DNA from: Clostridiales bacterium
GTDB taxonomy: Bacteria; Bacillota_A; Clostridia; Oscillospirales; Oscillospiraceae
NCBI GenBank assembly: GCA_022777455.1
Contig: JALFGI010000044.1
Coordinates: forward strand, 1 to 7,394
Length of the DNA: 7,394 nucleotides
Direction: 5' to 3'
Shown: one piece after another, positions 1 through 5,765 of the stretch
How positions within the stretch are numbered: the first letter of the stretch is position 1
How the letters are laid out: each line of letters starts with the position of its first letter
Translations under genes and position numbers: made by a program
The notes under the pieces: generated by a model
Told to the model about the DNA's origin: nothing
Database searches by the model: none
The model's input: the letters and a program-made list of their open reading frames with translations, nothing else

Positions 1-1
1 G

Positions 2-1048
2 CTGCAGAATACGCCCCGCAACGGGCGCTTCCTGTACAGCGCCATGACCGCGTTCCCTCCGGAAAAGACCATTGCTTTTTTTGAAGAACACGGCTGTCCA
101 CTGAAAACAGAACGGGGTAACCGGGTGTTCCCGGTAACAGATCGCGCTCAGTCCGTGCTGGATTGCCTTCAATCAGAGCTGCGGCGGAGGAAAGTCACCG
201 TCAGGAATGAAGCCGTTACGGAGATCCTGCAGGAAAACGGACGGGTGTCCGGTGTCCGCACCGGGAAAAACAGCTACGAGGCAAGCTGGGTGATTCTTGC
301 CACCGGCGGTGTTTCCTATCCCGCCACCGGCTCTACCGGCGACGGATATGCCTTTGCCAAAGCCCTGGGCCATACCGTTGTCGCCCAGGAGGGCAGCCTG
401 GTGCCCCTAACGGCGGTCGGACCGGACTGCGCCGAAATGCAGGGACTTTCCTTGCGTAACGTGGGCGTGAAGCTCCTGAATGCCAAGGGAAAGGTGCTGT
501 ACAAGGATTTTGGAGAGCTCCTTTTTACCCATTTTGGCGTGTCCGGTCCTACGGTGCTCAGCGCCAGCTGCCACCTGAAGGGGGAGGGCTGCCGCCTGGT
601 AATCGATCTGAAGCCTGCTCTGGAGGAAAGCAAGCTGGACGAACGGATCCGGCGGGACTTGGAGCTGTATCAAAACCGAACCATGGAAAACGCCCTCACC
701 GATTTGCTGCCCCGTTCCATGATCCCTGTTGTCCTGCGGCGGCTGGAGATTCCCTTCGACCTGCAGGCCAATTCTCTGACCAAGCAGAAACGCCGGGCCC
801 TGGTGGAACTCCTGAAAGCATTCCCTGTGGAGATAGCAGGCAAACGTCCTGTCAGCGAGGCAATCATCACCTCCGGCGGCGTGAAGGTTTCGGAGATTGA
901 TCCCAAAACCATGGAGTCGAAGCTGATTTCCGGGCTGTTTTTCGCCGGGGAAGTGCTGGACTGCGATGCCTATACCGGGGGTTTTAATTTGCAGATCGCT
1001 TGGGCAACGGCCCATGCAGCCGGAATATCCGTGCCCCAAAATACATAA
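2..1048 (+). CDS. HI0933/BaiN-family NAD(P)/FAD-dependent oxidoreductase, 3' part
   Basis: This is a flavoprotein of the HI0933 (YhiN/BaiN) family, cytosolic, with an FAD-binding fold; most members lack a firmly assigned substrate. The frame is open from base 2, so 348 residues are visible and the gene starts outside the window. The first in-frame ATG (44) is not the true start, because family-like sequence (NGRFLYSAM) precedes and spans it. By comparison with family lengths of about 400 residues, roughly 60 N-terminal residues carrying the dinucleotide-binding GxGxxG are missing. Visible family features are ATGGVSYPATGSTGDG at about visible residues 100-115 and the C-terminal block GGVKVSEIDPKTMESK followed by GLFFAGEVLDCDAYTGGFN. 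The latter is the FAD-contacting end of the fold. It ends in TAA with no convincing terminator after it. BaiN itself acts in bile-acid 7-dehydroxylation in some gut Clostridia, but nothing here argues for that role, so I give no symbol. Confidence 0.9.
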   Translation: MQNTPRNGRFLYSAMTAFPPEKTIAFFEEHGCPLKTERGNRVFPVTDRAQSVLDCLQSELRRRKVTVRNEAVTEILQENGRVSGVRTGKNSYEASWVILATGGVSYPATGSTGDGYAFAKALGHTVVAQEGSLVPLTAVGPDCAEMQGLSLRNVGVKLLNAKGKVLYKDFGELLFTHFGVSGPTVLSASCHLKGEGCRLVIDLKPALEESKLDERIRRDLELYQNRTMENALTDLLPRSMIPVVLRRLEIPFDLQANSLTKQKRRALVELLKAFPVEIAGKRPVSEAIITSGGVKVSEIDPKTMESKLISGLFFAGEVLDCDAYTGGFNLQIAWATAHAAGISVPQNT

Positions 1049-1095
1049 TCGGTGCTGCTTTTTGACGGTTCAATGATCGTTCACAAAATCAAGGA

Positions 1096-1124
1096 TTGAC
1101 AAATTTGCAGTCCTGTACTAGAAT
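1096..1124 (+). promoter_or_regulatory. SigA-type promoter for acpP
   Basis: A perfect -35 box TTGACA (1096-1101) is separated by 17 bp from TAGAAT (1119-1124), a 5/6 match to the -10 consensus. Transcription should begin near 1131, giving a leader of about 38 nt that holds the GGAGG ribosome binding site (1154-1158) of acpP. A degenerate direct repeat lies just upstream (1063-1083). Confidence 0.85.
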
Positions 1125-1168
1125 ATTACGGAAATGTTCTACACAGAATATTTGGAGGGACATATAGG

Positions 1169-1390
1169 ATGTACGAGAAACTTGTGAAATACGCCGCCAA
1201 GCAGCTGGAGATTGATGCTTCCGAAATCAATCCCGACAGCACTTTTGAAAGTCTGGGCATCGATTCTCTGGACATTGTTGAGATGATCATGGATCTGGAG
1301 AGCGAACTGGGCATCGAGCTGGACATGGAGGATCAGAAGATCACCACCTTCCAGGAGCTTGCCGATTTCGTGGAGTCCAAGCTCAACTAA
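1169..1390 (+). CDS. acpP: Acyl carrier protein
   Basis: This 73-residue acidic protein carries growing acyl chains for type II fatty acid synthesis in the cytosol. The DSL motif is at residues 32-34, and Ser33 is the expected site of 4'-phosphopantetheine attachment by holo-ACP synthase. The surrounding GIDSLD followed by helix-II residues IVEMIMDLE, and the many Asp/Glu residues, are typical of ACP; the length is normal. The ATG at 1169 has a good GGAGG site (1154-1158) 10 nt upstream. The gene stands alone here rather than beside fab, plsX or rnc genes, so it could be either the primary ACP or a second copy. It has its own strong promoter. No hairpin-plus-T-run follows its TAA stop, so transcription probably runs on into the SRP RNA. 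Confidence 0.93.
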   Translation: MYEKLVKYAAKQLEIDASEINPDSTFESLGIDSLDIVEMIMDLESELGIELDMEDQKITTFQELADFVESKLN

Positions 1391-1416
1391 AAAAGAATAT
1401 TGATCCTTGTTTGAGC

Positions 1417-1719
1417 TGCCGGCTTATAACAAGGTCGCACTAGTCGGGGAGTTAGCGGTGCCCTGTACCTGCAATCCGCTACAGCAGGGATGAATTCCCA
1501 CACCCGGTTAGGTGTAATGTACCCGTCCGATCCTTGTAAGAGGTGTTGAGAAGTCGGTCTTGCGCAATGAGATCCCGTGAACCATGTCAGGTGGGGAACC
1601 AAGCAGCATTAAGCGGATCTTCTCGTGTGCCGCGGGATTGCCGATTTTGAGCTTTCTGCATGGATACGGGGTGTGTTGCCTGAACAAATGTGGGTGTGCG
1701 ATCTTGTTATGGGCCGGCA
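1417..1719 (+). other. 24-bp terminal stem of the SRP RNA precursor (likely RNase III substrate)
   Basis: Bases 1417-1440 pair without interruption with 1696-1719: 24 pairs, of which three are G·U (1424·1712, 1425·1711, 1434·1702). The inner part serves as helix 1 of the SRP RNA. The outer part extends beyond the expected mature ends. In B. subtilis the 354-nt scRNA precursor is known to be trimmed by RNase III, which prefers duplexes of about two helical turns, so the same role is inferred here. Cleavage would also give dnaX mRNA a new 5' end. Confidence 0.65.
1434..1702 (+). ncRNA. ffs: Large-type SRP RNA (scRNA/6S-like, with Alu domain)
   Basis: This is the RNA core of the signal recognition particle, which binds Ffh and targets membrane proteins to the translocon. 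The conserved S domain is seen at 1586-1607: GTCAGG, the tetraloop GGAA (1595-1598) closed by TGG/CCA, then AGCAGC, followed by ATTAAG. The 5' part fits an Alu domain. Helix 3 is GGG (1447-1449)/CCC (1461-1463). Helix 4 is CTGTA (1463-1467)/TACAG (1480-1484), sharing one base with helix 3 in this simple model. Their loops can pair through GCGG (1455-1458) and CCGC (1476-1479), the loop-loop contact known from SRP Alu domains. Helix 5 pairs include CACACCC (1499-1505)/GGGTGTG (1669-1675) and ATCCCG/CGGGAT. The ends are estimated from the closing helix; about 269 nt matches the 271-nt B. subtilis RNA. The location before dnaX is the same as in B. subtilis. Confidence 0.92.
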
Positions 1720-1748
1720 TCTTTTCCGGCATTGAAAGGAGAGTAGCA

Positions 1749-3356
1749 ATGGCTGCCTATCAGGCGCTATATCGTAAATATCGTCCGCAGACATTTGACG
1801 ATGTTTCCGGTCAGATGGCGGTCACACAGACCCTGAAAAATCAGCTGATGACCGGCAAGATGAGCCATGCCTATCTGTTTACCGGCTCCCGGGGCACCGG
1901 CAAAACCACCTGTGCCAAGATCCTGGCCAAGGCGGTGAACTGTCTCAACCCGGACAACGGCAACCCCTGTAATTGCTGCAGCGCCTGCAAGGCCATTGAT
2001 GACGGTACCTGCATGGATGTTCTGGAAATCGATGCCGCCTCCAACAACGGTGTGGATAATATCCGGGACCTGCGGGACGATGCTGTCTACACACCCTCCC
2101 AGGTGAAAAAGCGGGTGTACATCATCGACGAGGTACACATGCTCTCTCTTTCCGCCTTCAACGCTCTGCTGAAAATCGTGGAAGAGCCGCCGGAGCATCT
2201 GCTTTTTATCCTGGCTACCACGGAGCTGCACAAGGTTCCGGCCACCATCCTTTCCAGATGCCAGCGCTTTTCCTTCCGCAGAATCAGCCAGGAGGACATC
2301 GCCGCCCGGCTGCAGTACGTTGCCTATCAGGAAAACATCGATCTGGACGAGTCCGCCGCCAGAGTCATTGCACGTCTTGCCGACGGCGGTATGCGCGACG
2401 GTTTGAGCCTTCTGGACCAGTGTGCTTCCGCGACTCCGGGAGAATTGACTGCCGATGCGGTTTATACGTGCCTGGGCATTGCCGGAGAACGAAAATGCGG
2501 AGAAATGCTCTCCCACATTGCGGCCCACAATTCTAAAAACGCCCTGATGCTTTTTAACCAGCTTTATACCGAGGGCAAGGATCTGGGTGCCATGCTGGAT
2601 GAGCTGGCCTGCCTGATCCGGGACATTCTGGTGATCAAAACCGCACCGAATTCCGGCATTACCATGCTCTCCGGGGTTGCCTCCGATCAGGAGGTGCTGG
2701 AGCTTTCCAAACAGTTGTCCAGCGGAGAGCTGGTGCGGATGATGCAGCTCATCCAGCAGACCCTTTCTGATTTTGTCAGAAGCGACAGCCGCAGAATGGA
2801 CGCGGAGCTGTGCATTATGGAGCTGTGCCAGCCGGAGCTGAGCCTGGATGCCAAGTCCCTGAATGCCCGGCTGACCCGATTGGAAGATCAGATCAAGAGC
2901 GGCAGGTTTGAGGTATCCAGTATCCGGCTTGCAGAAGTCAATCCTCCCGCTTCCGCCCAGATGGAGGTGCCAGCGGATGAACCGGAAATGTCTGTTCCCC
3001 AGGAGCCGGTTCCCGATGACGTTCCTCTTGGATTCTGGCAGGACTTGGTGGCCGCTGTCCGGCAGGAGCTGAAGCCTCCCATTTCCGGCTTTTTTGTCTC
3101 CACGGAAAACGCGCCGGTGCGGGGTGTGATGGTAAAGGGCGTGCTGGAGCTGCGGTGCAAAAACTCCTTTACTGCCGAGATGATCGGCAAAAGTGAAACC
3201 CTGGAGATCGTCTCCCGCAAGGCTTCCGCCCAGCTTGGACGGCCGGTGAAGGTGATTACCGTGGACCTGACAGCGAAGCCTTCCGGTAATTCCAGAATGG
3301 AAAGTCTGCTGAATTTCGGCAGAAATCACAGCGATATTGTAAATATGAAAGAATAA
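1749..3356 (+). CDS. dnaX: DNA polymerase III subunit tau/gamma
   Basis: This is the AAA+ ATPase subunit of the clamp loader, which loads the beta clamp at the replication fork. The protein has 535 residues. It shows Walker A GSRGTGKT (46-53), a zinc module with Cys65, Cys74, Cys77 and Cys80, Walker B VYIIDE (123-128), sensor 1 ATTE (156-159) and the SRC motif with the arginine finger Arg170. The C-terminal region (about 425-520) is more divergent, as is usual. The ATG at 1749 is chosen because AAAGGAG (1735-1741) lies 7 nt upstream and MAAYQALYRKYRP is the standard DnaX N-terminus. The same frame is open back to an ATG at 1584, but that lies inside the SRP RNA. I saw no slippery A-run plus stimulatory hairpin that would make a separate gamma form. 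The stop is 23 nt before ebfC. Confidence 0.97.
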   Translation: MAAYQALYRKYRPQTFDDVSGQMAVTQTLKNQLMTGKMSHAYLFTGSRGTGKTTCAKILAKAVNCLNPDNGNPCNCCSACKAIDDGTCMDVLEIDAASNNGVDNIRDLRDDAVYTPSQVKKRVYIIDEVHMLSLSAFNALLKIVEEPPEHLLFILATTELHKVPATILSRCQRFSFRRISQEDIAARLQYVAYQENIDLDESAARVIARLADGGMRDGLSLLDQCASATPGELTADAVYTCLGIAGERKCGEMLSHIAAHNSKNALMLFNQLYTEGKDLGAMLDELACLIRDILVIKTAPNSGITMLSGVASDQEVLELSKQLSSGELVRMMQLIQQTLSDFVRSDSRRMDAELCIMELCQPELSLDAKSLNARLTRLEDQIKSGRFEVSSIRLAEVNPPASAQMEVPADEPEMSVPQEPVPDDVPLGFWQDLVAAVRQELKPPISGFFVSTENAPVRGVMVKGVLELRCKNSFTAEMIGKSETLEIVSRKASAQLGRPVKVITVDLTAKPSGNSRMESLLNFGRNHSDIVNMKE

Positions 3357-3379
3357 AATTTTGAATAGGAGATTGAATC

Positions 3380-3724
3380 ATGGCTAAGAATGGATTTCGC
3401 GGTATGCCCGGCGGCATGAACCAGAGTGCAATGCTGAAGCAGGCACAGAAGATGCAGCAGGAAATGCTTCGTATGCAGCAGGAGCAGGAGAGCAAGACCT
3501 TTACCGCCAGCGCCGGCGGCGGAATGGTTTCCGCAACGGTGAACGGCAAGCATGAGCTGGTCAGCCTGACCATCAAACCCGAGGCAGTGGACCCCGAGGA
3601 TGTGGAAATGCTCCAGGACACCGTGATTGCCGCCGTGAACGAGGCAATGCGCACCGCCGACAACGAGGCCGCCAACAATATGTCCCGGCTCACCGGCGGA
3701 CTGAACCTGGGCGGTCTGTTCTAA
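3380..3724 (+). CDS. ebfC: YbaB/EbfC-family nucleoid-associated DNA-binding protein
   Basis: This small DNA-binding protein (114 residues; B. subtilis YaaK is 107) is thought to act as a dimer on the nucleoid. It has a Gly/Met-rich N-terminus, then a Gln/Met-rich helix that starts near residue 17 (MLKQAQKMQQEMLRMQQEQE), the family's tweezer arm. The central sheet carries GGGMVSATVNGKHELVSLTI, followed by an acidic helix containing DPEDVEMLQDTVIAAVNEA. The C-terminus MSRLTGGLNLGGLF is typical. The ATG at 3380 has AGGAG (3367-3371) 8 nt upstream. It lies between dnaX and recR, as in most Bacillota and in E. coli, and is surely co-transcribed with them. Confidence 0.95.
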   Translation: MAKNGFRGMPGGMNQSAMLKQAQKMQQEMLRMQQEQESKTFTASAGGGMVSATVNGKHELVSLTIKPEAVDPEDVEMLQDTVIAAVNEAMRTADNEAANNMSRLTGGLNLGGLF

Positions 3725-3733
3725 GGAGGCCGT

Positions 3734-4333
3734 ATGCAGTTCTTTCCCGCAGCATTGCAGGACCTGGCAGATCATTTTGCAAGACTTCCCGGCATTGGCG
3801 GAAAGACGGCCCAGCGTCTGGCGTTCCATGTCCTGGAGCTCCCGCTGGAGGATGCCCAGGCCTTTGCCGATGCCATTCTGGAGGCAAAGAAATCCGTCCA
3901 TACCTGCCCCTGCTGCCAGAACATCACAGACCGGGAAATCTGCCCCATCTGCGACGATGATTCCAGGGACAAGGACGTCATCTGCGTGGTAGCCGAGCCG
4001 AAGGATGTGATTGCCATGGAGCGTTCCCGGGAATTTCACGGGGTTTATCATGTGCTCCACGGTGTGATTTCTCCGCTGAACCATGTGACCCAGGAGGACA
4101 TCCGCATCCGGGAGCTTTTGAAGCGTGTAAGCGCCGGAACAGTGCGGGAGGTCATTATGGCCACCAACCCCGATACCGAGGGCGAGGCGACGGCCATGTA
4201 TATTTCCAGGCTCCTTCGTCCCATGGAAGTCAAGGTGACCCGCCTGGCTTACGGCGTTCCCGTGGGCAGCCAGCTGGAGTATGCGGACGAGGTGACCCTT
4301 TCCCGCGCTCTGGAAGGCAGACAGGAAATTTGA
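3734..4333 (+). CDS. recR: Recombination protein RecR
   Basis: RecR works with RecO (and RecF) to load RecA onto single-stranded DNA at gaps and stalled forks; it forms a ring-shaped clamp on DNA. The length, 199 residues, is normal. In order, there is a helix-hairpin-helix (LPGIGGKTAQRLAFHVL, from about residue 18), a four-Cys zinc finger (Cys58, Cys61, Cys70, Cys73) and a Toprim domain beginning ICVVAEPKDVIAMER (83-97). The C-terminal ATNPDTEGEATAMYISRLL segment is also present. Its TAAGGAGG ribosome binding site (3722-3729) overlaps the ebfC stop codon and only 9 nt separate the two genes, so translation is probably coupled. A strong terminator follows at 4339, making this the last gene of its operon. 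Confidence 0.97.
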   Translation: MQFFPAALQDLADHFARLPGIGGKTAQRLAFHVLELPLEDAQAFADAILEAKKSVHTCPCCQNITDREICPICDDDSRDKDVICVVAEPKDVIAMERSREFHGVYHVLHGVISPLNHVTQEDIRIRELLKRVSAGTVREVIMATNPDTEGEATAMYISRLLRPMEVKVTRLAYGVPVGSQLEYADEVTLSRALEGRQEI

Positions 4334-4338
4334 AATTT

Positions 4339-4366
4339 GCGGACGGTGACTGCCGTCCGCTTTTTT
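4339..4366 (+). terminator. Intrinsic terminator of the dnaX-ebfC-recR unit
   Basis: An 8-bp perfect stem GCGGACGG (4339-4346)/CCGTCCGC (4353-4360) with a 6-nt loop is followed directly by six T residues (4361-4366). It begins 6 nt after the recR stop. Confidence 0.93.
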
Positions 4367-4377
4367 GTGCTACATAT

Positions 4378-4410
4378 AAAATTCAGCCGCACCTTTGAAG
4401 TGCGGCTGAA
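4378..4410 (-). terminator. Intrinsic terminator of the glycosyltransferase gene
   Basis: An 11-bp perfect stem (4382-4392 with 4400-4410; TTCAGCCGCAC/GTGCGGCTGAA) with a 7-nt loop lies 3 nt beyond the glycosyltransferase stop codon. Read on the minus strand it is followed by AATTTTATAT, a modest U-tract. It faces the recR terminator, so the convergent units are insulated from each other. Confidence 0.8.
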
Positions 4411-4413
4411 AAA

Positions 4414-5355
4414 TTATTCTTCATCAGAGGGAAGCAGAACTTCCTTTGCGATGAAAATGGGACGGTCTTTGGACTGCTCAAAAATGCGTCCCACATATTC
4501 TCCGATGATTCCGATGCAGAACAGCTGTACGCTGCCCAGAAGCAGAATCAGCACAATAATTGTTGCATAGCCGGGAACGTCAATTCCCCAAATCAGCTTC
4601 TGCAGGACAACCGCAATCAGATACAACGCCGCCGCAACGCCGGTAATACCGCCAAGGCAGGTGGCAAGGCGCAGAGGAGCAGTGGAGAAACCGATGATCC
4701 CCTCAATGGCGTAGTTCATCAGCTTCCCGAAATTCCACTTGGTGGAACCAAAGGCACGCTGGCAGGCGGTATAGGGAATGAAATGGGTCTTATAGCCAAC
4801 CCAGGCAAAAATTCCCTTGGAAAAGCGGTGGTATTCTCCCAGACTCAGAATGCTGTCACGCACGCTTTTGCGGAAGGTGCGGAAATCGCTGGCCTCCGGC
4901 TGAAGGGTCACATGGGACATTTTGTTGATAATCTGATAGAAGGATTTTTTGAAGAAGGACAGAACCTTCCCCTCCCGCCGCCGGTCCTGATAGGCAGCCA
5001 CCACATCGTAATCCGGGTTTTCATCCAGAAATTGAACCATTTCCCGCACAATTTCCGGGCGCTGCTGCAAATCGGCGTCGATCAGGCTGATATATTCGCC
5101 GGAGGCATATTGAAGTCCGGCGTACAGTCCGGCTTCCTTGCCGAAGTTCCGGGAGAAGGAAATCACCTTCACCGGGCATTTTCCGGCGGCATGGATTTTT
5201 TTTAAGTTGTGCAGCGTGGCGTCGGTGCTGCCGTCATCCACAAAGATGATTTCGTAGGAATAACCGCAGCCTTCAAAGGCTTTCATGGTTTCGCTCTGGA
5301 AGAGCTCTACATTTTCTGCTTCATTGTAGCAGGGGACAATTAAAGATAATTTCAA
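4414..5355 (-). CDS. Family 2 glycosyltransferase, GtrB/DPM1-like, membrane anchored
   Basis: This enzyme of 313 residues probably moves a sugar from a nucleotide donor to a polyprenyl phosphate (undecaprenyl phosphate in bacteria) on the inner face of the membrane. The sugar and final acceptor cannot be read from the sequence. The GT-A catalytic domain has SLIVPCYNEAENV (4-16), FVDDGSTD (38-45), SFSRNFGKEAGLYAG (66-80) and the metal-binding IDADLQ (92-97, Asp93/Asp95). GSTKWNFGKLMNYAIEGI (203-220) is the conserved GtrB-type block. Two predicted membrane helices follow, at about 231-256 and 264-286. The start is TTG at 5355: an in-frame TGA lies three codons upstream, and the catalytic motif begins at residue 4, so no later start will do. 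The ribosome binding site is weak (GTGAG, about 10 nt upstream), suggesting low expression. It is a single-gene unit with its own promoter and terminator. Confidence 0.9.
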   Translation of the reverse strand: MKLSLIVPCYNEAENVELFQSETMKAFEGCGYSYEIIFVDDGSTDATLHNLKKIHAAGKCPVKVISFSRNFGKEAGLYAGLQYASGEYISLIDADLQQRPEIVREMVQFLDENPDYDVVAAYQDRRREGKVLSFFKKSFYQIINKMSHVTLQPEASDFRTFRKSVRDSILSLGEYHRFSKGIFAWVGYKTHFIPYTACQRAFGSTKWNFGKLMNYAIEGIIGFSTAPLRLATCLGGITGVAAALYLIAVVLQKLIWGIDVPGYATIIVLILLLGSVQLFCIGIIGEYVGRIFEQSKDRPIFIAKEVLLPSDEE

Positions 5356-5392
5356 TCGATTTCAACTCACATTGTTATTTTGGAATAGGACC

Positions 5393-5420
5393 ATTATATT
5401 TCATTTTGCCGATTCGTCAA
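5393..5420 (-). promoter_or_regulatory. SigA-type promoter for the glycosyltransferase gene
   Basis: On the minus strand TTGACG (5420-5415) is followed after 16 bp by a perfect TATAAT (5398-5393). Transcription should start near 5386, giving a leader of about 30 nt before the TTG start at 5355. It diverges from the valS leader promoter. Confidence 0.75.
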
Positions 5421-5481
5421 GAGAATATCAGCTTTTCGGAGATTAAGATTTTTGAAATTCCAACTTTTTCAAAAAATTCTA

Positions 5482-5510
5482 TTGACAAAACCGGTGTATT
5501 ACAGTAAAAT
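5482..5510 (+). promoter_or_regulatory. SigA-type promoter for the valS T-box transcript
   Basis: A perfect TTGACA (5482-5487) is separated by 17 bp from TAAAAT (5505-5510), a 5/6 match to the -10 consensus. Transcription should begin near 5517, just before the first structured part of the T-box leader. The DNA immediately upstream is rich in A- and T-tracts and may act as an UP element. Confidence 0.85.
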
Positions 5511-5516
5511 GGCGGA

Positions 5517-5746
5517 AACGTGAAACACAGCGAAGGGGAGGAGCGGCATTTCCTCCAATGCAGAGAATGTGCGGTTGGTGCAAGCACAGATTGGATAATG
5601 CCGCAGGTCGCTCCGGAGTGGATTGTCCGAAAACGGTAGGATGATACGGGTCAGCCCGTTACAGCTTTCAAGTGCCCGGGATACCGGGAATTCAGGTGGT
5701 ACCGCGGAATTTTTCGCCCTGACTCCAATGGGAGTCAGGGCGTTTT
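5517..5746 (+). promoter_or_regulatory. T-box riboswitch (tRNA-Val sensing) upstream of valS
   Basis: The diagnostic T-box sequence AGGTGGTACCGCGG is at 5694-5707. Stem I can be traced: GGAG (5537-5540)/CTCC (5611-5614), CGGCATT (5544-5550)/AATGCCG (5597-5603), CCAAT (5555-5559)/ATTGG (5590-5594), TGTGC (5568-5572)/GCACA (5584-5588), capped by the conserved GGTTGGTG. The internal loop opposite GAG is CAGGTCG, so the likely specifier is GUC (5607-5609), a valine codon followed by a purine. A hairpin ACGGG (5646-5650)/CCCGT (5655-5659) fits stem III. In the antiterminator, CAGG (5693-5696) pairs with CCTG (5718-5721) and GCG (5704-5706) with CGC (5715-5717). This leaves UGGU (5697-5700) free to bind the ACCA end of uncharged tRNA. 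Binding prevents the 5715-5746 terminator and lets valS be made. Confidence 0.95.
5715..5746 (+). terminator. T-box-controlled attenuator terminator
   Basis: A 12-bp perfect stem CGCCCTGACTCC (5715-5726)/GGAGTCAGGGCG (5731-5742) with loop AATG is followed by TTTT (5743-5746). Its 5' arm contains the CGCCCTG that the antiterminator needs, so the two folds exclude each other. The T-run is short, which may allow some basal read-through. Confidence 0.9.
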
Positions 5747-5765
5747 CAGTTGAAAGGAGATTTTT

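Noticed and set aside
1017..1063. Terminator after the flavoprotein gene (GCAGC ... GCTGC followed by TTTTT)
   Set aside because: The pairing is only 5 bp across a loop of more than 30 nt, too weak to call.
1105..1121. FapR operator in the acpP promoter (TACTAG resembles one half-site)
   Set aside because: Only the right half resembles the FapR consensus; the left half does not, so no palindrome is present.
1400..1430. Possible separate promoter for the SRP RNA: TTGATC (1400-1405) and TATAAC (1425-1430)
   Set aside because: The spacing is 19 bp, the -35 box is poor and the -10 box lies inside the 24-bp closing stem. It would start RNA near 1437 and leave most of that stem unexplained. It remains an alternative if a primary 5' end is found there.
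1584..1748. N-terminal extension of dnaX to the in-frame ATG at 1584, giving a 590-residue protein
   Set aside because: The extension lies inside the conserved SRP RNA, has no ribosome binding site and does not resemble DnaX. The ATG at 1749 has a good site and the standard N-terminus.
1391..1748. A protein gene in the acpP-dnaX gap
   Set aside because: Short open frames on both strands here overlap the structured SRP RNA and lack ribosome binding sites and family resemblance.
2100..2112. Programmed frameshift site in dnaX for a gamma form
   Set aside because: The A-run here is only five bases (GAAAAAG) and is near the Walker B region, far from where a gamma form would end. No A-AAA-AAG heptamer was seen.
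1767..3329. 520-codon open frame on the minus strand opposite dnaX
   Set aside because: It is an antisense shadow; the plus strand encodes a complete DnaX with every expected motif.
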